From an uncultured Paracoccaceae bacterium (GTDB taxonomy: Bacteria > Pseudomonadota > Alphaproteobacteria > Rhodobacterales > Rhodobacteraceae), in the NCBI GenBank assembly GCA_937952085.1, contig CALFYQ010000311.1, positions 1-9,013 on the forward strand: a stretch of DNA of 9,013 bases. The letters run 5' to 3'. Within the stretch, counting starts at the first letter, position 1, and every line of letters begins with the position of its first letter. A program made the translations under genes and the position numbers. A model generated the notes under the pieces. That model had not been told where the DNA came from and made no database searches. It saw only the letters and a program-made list of their open reading frames with translations. Below are positions 5,489-9,013 of this stretch, piece after piece.

Positions 5489-6622
5489 ATGGAAGAAGAG
5501 CTTCACCGCCTCGCGCTGCACGATCTCCACGCCCGGCGCGGCGCCCGCTTCGCGCCCTTTGCCGGCTATGAGATGCCGATCCAGTATCCCGCAGGCGTGA
5601 TGAAGGAGCATCTCCACGTTCGCGCCGCCGCGGGGCTCTTCGACGTCTCGCATATGGGGCAGGTCATCCTCCGCCCCGCCTCCGGCAAGGCCGAGGACGC
5701 CGCCGCCGCCTTCGAGGCGCTGACGCCGGCCGCCGTGATCGGCCTGAAGGAAGGCCGGCAGCGCTATGGCCTTCTCACCTCGCCCGCCGGCGGCGTGCTG
5801 GACGACCTGATGTTCGCGAACCGGGGCGATCATCTTTTCGTCGTCGTCAACGCCGCGCGAAAGGCGCACGATTTCGCCCACATGCGGGCGCTCCTGCCCG
5901 CTTCGGTTGCGGTAGAGCCGGTGGAGGGCCGCGCGCTCCTCGCGCTGCAGGGCCCCGCCGCCGAGGCGGCGCTCGCCAGGCTCGTTCCCGGCGCGGCGGG
6001 CATGAAGTTCATGGACGTGGCGGTGCTGGGCTGGGAGGGCGTGGAGCTCTGGCTTTCCCGCTCCGGCTATACCGGCGAGGACGGATTCGAGATTTCCGTC
6101 CCCGAGGGGAAGGCCGAGGCCTTCGCCGAGGCGCTTCTGGCCATGGAGGAGGTGCTTCCCATCGGCCTCGGCGCGCGGGACAGCCTTCGCCTCGAAGCCG
6201 GGCTATGCCTCTACGGCCACGACATCGACGAGGAGACGGACCCGGTCGAGGCCGATCTCGTCTGGTCGATCCAGCCGGCCCGCCGCGCCGGCGGCGCCCG
6301 CGCCGGCGGCTTCCCCGGCGCCGAGCGAATCCTCAAGGCCATCGAGGCCGGGCCGGAGCGCCGCCGCGTCGGCCTCCGCCCGGAAGGCCGCGCGCCGATG
6401 CGGGAGGGGACGCTCCTCTTCGCCGCGGCGGACTGCGGCCAGCCCGTCGGCCGCGTCACCTCCGGCGGCTTCGGCCCGACGGTCGAGGCGCCCGTCGCCA
6501 TGGGCTATCTGCCCGCGGCGCTCGCCCAGCCGGGCGCGACCGTTTTCGGCGAGGTGCGCGGCAAGCGCCTGCCCGCCATCGTCTCCCCCCTTCCGTTCCG
6601 ACCCGCGACCTACAAGCGCTGA
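5489..6622 (+). CDS. gcvT: aminomethyltransferase, glycine cleavage system T protein
   Basis: T protein moves the aminomethyl group held on the lipoyl arm of GcvH to tetrahydrofolate, giving 5,10-methylene-THF and ammonia. The 377-aa product is slightly longer than the E. coli protein (364 aa). Family blocks in order: HARRGARFAPFAGYEMPIQY (14-33), FDVSHMG (51-57), QRYGLLTSPAGGVLDDLMF (91-109), ALQGPAAEAAL (152-162), SGYTGEDGFEISVP (192-205), LGARDSLRLEAGLCLYGHDI and ITS/VTSGGFGPT-type sequence near the C-terminus. The D105-D106 pair contains the folate-activating aspartate. A Gly/Ala/Arg-rich insert (RRAGGARAGGF) precedes the C-terminal domain. The ATG at 5489-5491 follows GAGGGGAG, part of a leader hairpin. 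gcvH begins 11 nt after the stop, so this is the first gene of a gcvTHP operon. Confidence 0.96.
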   Translation: MEEELHRLALHDLHARRGARFAPFAGYEMPIQYPAGVMKEHLHVRAAAGLFDVSHMGQVILRPASGKAEDAAAAFEALTPAAVIGLKEGRQRYGLLTSPAGGVLDDLMFANRGDHLFVVVNAARKAHDFAHMRALLPASVAVEPVEGRALLALQGPAAEAALARLVPGAAGMKFMDVAVLGWEGVELWLSRSGYTGEDGFEISVPEGKAEAFAEALLAMEEVLPIGLGARDSLRLEAGLCLYGHDIDEETDPVEADLVWSIQPARRAGGARAGGFPGAERILKAIEAGPERRRVGLRPEGRAPMREGTLLFAAADCGQPVGRVTSGGFGPTVEAPVAMGYLPAALAQPGATVFGEVRGKRLPAIVSPLPFRPATYKR

Positions 6623-6633
6623 CGAGGCCCAGG

Positions 6634-6993
6634 ATGAAGTACACCGAAGATCACGAATGGCTTCTGGAGAAGGGCGGGATCGTCACCGTCGGCATCACCG
6701 CCCATGCGGCGGAGCAGCTCGGCGACGTCGTCTTCGTCGAGCTTCCCGAAGTCGGCAAGACCGTCTCCAAGGGCGACGAGGTGGTGGTGATCGAAAGCGT
6801 AAAGGCCGCCTCGGACATCCTCGCCCCGCTCGACGGCGAGATCGTCGAGGTGAACGAGGCCGTCTCCGCTGCGCCCGCCTCGGTGAACGAGGACCCGGAA
6901 GGCGCCGCCTGGTTCTTCAAGATGAAGATCGCCGACGCTTCGGCGCTTTCCGGCTTCATGGACGAGGCCGCCTACAAGGCGATGATCGGCTGA
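6634..6993 (+). CDS. gcvH: glycine cleavage system H protein (lipoyl carrier)
   Basis: A 119-aa shuttle protein whose lipoyl-lysine arm visits the P, T and L proteins in turn. Hallmarks: MKYTEDHEWL (1-10), VGITAHAAEQLGDVVFVELP (19-38), and the lipoylation motif ESVKAAS with K57 as the modified lysine. NEDPEGAAWFFKMK corresponds to the conserved C-terminal NxxPyxxGWl region, and DEAAYKAMIG matches the usual end. Length is normal for the family, and all key residues are present. Only a short AGG-type Shine-Dalgarno precedes the ATG; with an 11-nt gap from gcvT, translation is probably partly coupled. Lipoate would be attached by LipB/LipA or LplA encoded elsewhere. Confidence 0.98.
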   Translation: MKYTEDHEWLLEKGGIVTVGITAHAAEQLGDVVFVELPEVGKTVSKGDEVVVIESVKAASDILAPLDGEIVEVNEAVSAAPASVNEDPEGAAWFFKMKIADASALSGFMDEAAYKAMIG

Positions 6994-6997
6994 CGCA

Positions 6998-9013
6998 ATG
7001 GCATACCAGCGCACTAGCTACGACCCCTACGACTTCGCCAACCGCCGCCATATCGGGCCCTCGCCGGCCGAGATGACGGAAATGCTGGCGGCGACCGGCG
7101 CGAAGAGCCTCGACGCGCTGATCGACGAGACGATCCCCGCCTCGATCCGGCAGGATGACGCGCTGGACTGGCCGGCGCTCTCCGAGCATGACCTGCTGGC
7201 GAAGCTTCGCAAGGTCGCCAGCCGCAACCGGGTGATGACCTCGCTGATCGGCCAGGGCTATTACGGCACGGTCACGCCGCCGGCGATCCAGCGGAACATC
7301 TTCGAGAACCCGGCCTGGTATACCGCCTATACGCCCTACCAGCCGGAAATCGCGCAAGGCCGGCTCGAGGCGCTGCTGAACTTCCAGACCATGGTGGCGG
7401 ACCTGACGGGCCTGCCCGTGGCCAACGCCTCCCTTCTCGACGAGGCGACCGCCGCCGCCGAGGCGATGACGATGGCGGAGCGGAGCGCGAAGTCGAAGGC
7501 CAGGGCCTTCTTTGTCGACGAGGGCTGCCACCCGCAGACCATCGCGGTGATCCGCACCCGCGCCCTGCCGCTCGAGATCGAGGTGATCGTCGGCGCGCCG
7601 GAGGCGCTTAAGCCGGCCGAGGTCTTCGGCGCGATCTTCCAGTATCCCGGCACGCTCGGCGCGCTCCGCGACTTCACGGCGGAAATCGAGGCGCTGCACG
7701 CGGCCGGCGCCGTCGCCGTCGTCGCGACGGACCTTCTCGCCCTCACCATCCTCAAGGAGCCGGGCGCGATGGGGGCGGACATCGCCATCGGCTCGGCGCA
7801 GCGCTTTGGCGTGCCGATGGGCTATGGCGGCCCGCACGCCGCCTTCATGTCCTGCAAGGACGAGCTGAAGCGTTCGATGCCGGGCCGGATAGTCGGCGTC
7901 TCCATCGATTCCGGCGGGCGGCGGGCCTACCGGCTCTCGCTCCAGACCCGCGAGCAGCACATCCGCCGCGAGAAGGCGACCTCGAACGTCTGCACCGCGC
8001 AGGCGCTTCTCGCGGTGATGGCCTCGTTCTACGCCGTCTTCCACGGGCCGACCGGTCTTCGCGCCATCGCCGAGCGGGTGCATTTCAACACCGCCCGCCT
8101 CGCCGCCGCGCTGAAGGTGGCGGGGGCCAAGGTCTCCCCCGCGGCCTTCTTCGACACGATCACGGTCGAGGTCGGCGTCGGGCAGGCCGGCATCCTCGCC
8201 GCGGCGCGGGCCGAGGGGCTGAACTTCCGCAAGGTCGGGCGCGACCGCGTCGGCATCTCGCTCGACGAGACCACGAATGACGACGTGATCGTCCGGGCGC
8301 TCCGCGCCTTCGGCGTGCTCGAACCCGCCCCGGAGGCGACCGAGCCGGGCTTCCCCGCCTCGCTGGTCCGCGAGAGCGAATATCTCGCCCATCCGGTCTT
8401 TCACATGAACCGGGCGGAATCCGAGATGATGCGCTACATGCGCCGCCTCTCGGACCGGGACCTCGCGCTCGACCGCGCGATGATCCCGCTCGGCTCCTGC
8501 ACGATGAAGCTGAATGCGGCGGCGGAGATGGCGCCGCTCTCCTGGCCGGAATTCGCGTTCCTGCACCCCTTCGCGCCGGCCGACCAGGCAGAGGGCTACG
8601 CCGAGGCGGTGGCGGACCTTTCCGCCAAGCTCTGCCGCATCACCGGCTACGACGCCTTCTCGATGCAGCCGAATTCGGGCGCGCAGGGCGAATATGCCGG
8701 GCTCCTGACGATCCAGGCCTACAACCGCGCGCGGGGCGAGGGCGGGCGGAACGTCTGCCTCATCCCGATGTCGGCGCACGGCACCAACCCGGCCTCGGCG
8801 CAGATGGCCGGGATGAAGGTGGTGGTGGTGAAATCCGCCCCGAACGGCGACGTGGACGTGGAGGATTTCCGCGCCAAGGCCGCCGCGGCCGGAGCGAGCC
8901 TCGCCGCCTGCATGATCACCTATCCCTCCACCCACGGCGTCTTCGAGGAGACGGTGCGTGAGGTCTGCCGCATCACCCATGAGCATGGCGGGCAGGTCTA
9001 TATCGACGGCGCG
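6998..9013 (+). CDS. gcvP: glycine dehydrogenase (decarboxylating), glycine cleavage system P protein, C-terminally cut by the window
   Basis: P protein is the PLP enzyme that decarboxylates glycine and passes the aminomethyl group to lipoyl-GcvH. The frame is open for 672 codons to the window edge; the family is about 950 residues. It is a single-chain (fused alpha-beta) P protein: the N-terminal half has RRHIGP (16-21), YTPYQPEIAQGRLE (111-124), NASLLDEATAAAEAM (143-157) and GYGGPHAAF (275-283). The second half begins around PLGSCTMKLN (497-506), with SAHGTNPASA (592-601) and YPSTHGVFEE (642-651). The last codons read YIDGA; by family comparison the PLP lysine lies about 30 residues beyond. 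The ATG at 6998-7000 starts 4 nt after the gcvH stop with no clear Shine-Dalgarno, pointing to translational coupling. I translated the whole frame by hand and found no frameshift or stop. Confidence 0.97.
   Translation, partial: MAYQRTSYDPYDFANRRHIGPSPAEMTEMLAATGAKSLDALIDETIPASIRQDDALDWPALSEHDLLAKLRKVASRNRVMTSLIGQGYYGTVTPPAIQRNIFENPAWYTAYTPYQPEIAQGRLEALLNFQTMVADLTGLPVANASLLDEATAAAEAMTMAERSAKSKARAFFVDEGCHPQTIAVIRTRALPLEIEVIVGAPEALKPAEVFGAIFQYPGTLGALRDFTAEIEALHAAGAVAVVATDLLALTILKEPGAMGADIAIGSAQRFGVPMGYGGPHAAFMSCKDELKRSMPGRIVGVSIDSGGRRAYRLSLQTREQHIRREKATSNVCTAQALLAVMASFYAVFHGPTGLRAIAERVHFNTARLAAALKVAGAKVSPAAFFDTITVEVGVGQAGILAAARAEGLNFRKVGRDRVGISLDETTNDDVIVRALRAFGVLEPAPEATEPGFPASLVRESEYLAHPVFHMNRAESEMMRYMRRLSDRDLALDRAMIPLGSCTMKLNAAAEMAPLSWPEFAFLHPFAPADQAEGYAEAVADLSAKLCRITGYDAFSMQPNSGAQGEYAGLLTIQAYNRARGEGGRNVCLIPMSAHGTNPASAQMAGMKVVVVKSAPNGDVDVEDFRAKAAAAGASLAACMITYPSTHGVFEETVREVCRITHEHGGQVYIDGA

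Noticed and set aside
6956..8986. A 676-codon open frame antisense to gcvP.
   Set aside because: The plus strand encodes an uninterrupted GcvP with all family motifs. The antisense product is Arg/His/Gly/Asp-rich with no recognisable domain. Long antisense frames are expected in DNA with strong G/C third-position bias.

Overview
The window reads as GC-rich (about 70 %) alphaproteobacterial chromosome, most likely Rhodobacterales. The reasons are an lspA/DUF3035 lipoprotein/M16 peptidase run, a Rhodobacter-type ferredoxin-NADP+ reductase, a CTTGAC-type -35 element, an FnrL-type box, and very strong GC bias at third codon positions. Genes are tightly packed. There is no mobile element, CRISPR array, tRNA, rRNA or gene-free stretch above 300 bases.

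Minus strand, 3248 down to 1: an atypical SDR/epimerase-like protein, then yghU (glutathione-dependent disulfide-bond oxidoreductase), lspA (lipoprotein signal peptidase), a DUF3035 lipoprotein (BamF-like), and the first 70 codons of a secreted M16 zinc peptidase. Gaps are 32, 31, 68 and 95 nt, so at least the first three could share a transcript. LspA would mature the lipoprotein encoded just after it.

Plus strand, 3306 to 9013: a periplasmic TPR protein starts divergently from the SDR gene. Next comes rpmG (ribosomal protein L33, 55 aa) with its own sigma70-like promoter and a clear intrinsic terminator. A perfect FNR/FnrL box at 4471-4484 sits exactly where a class II FNR-activated promoter would need it, upstream of fpr. 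After fpr, a 76-nt gap with an 8-bp hairpin over the Shine-Dalgarno sequence leads into gcvT-gcvH-gcvP, the T, H and P proteins of the glycine cleavage system. gcvP runs off the right edge about 30 residues before its PLP lysine. The L-protein gene is not in the window.

I found no undescribed defence, mobile or biosynthetic system. The best leads are regulatory: a geometrically ideal FnrL promoter driving fpr, possibly reading through into gcvTHP, and a leader hairpin that could gate gcvT translation. Protein calls rest on motifs and remembered family sequences; no database search was run.
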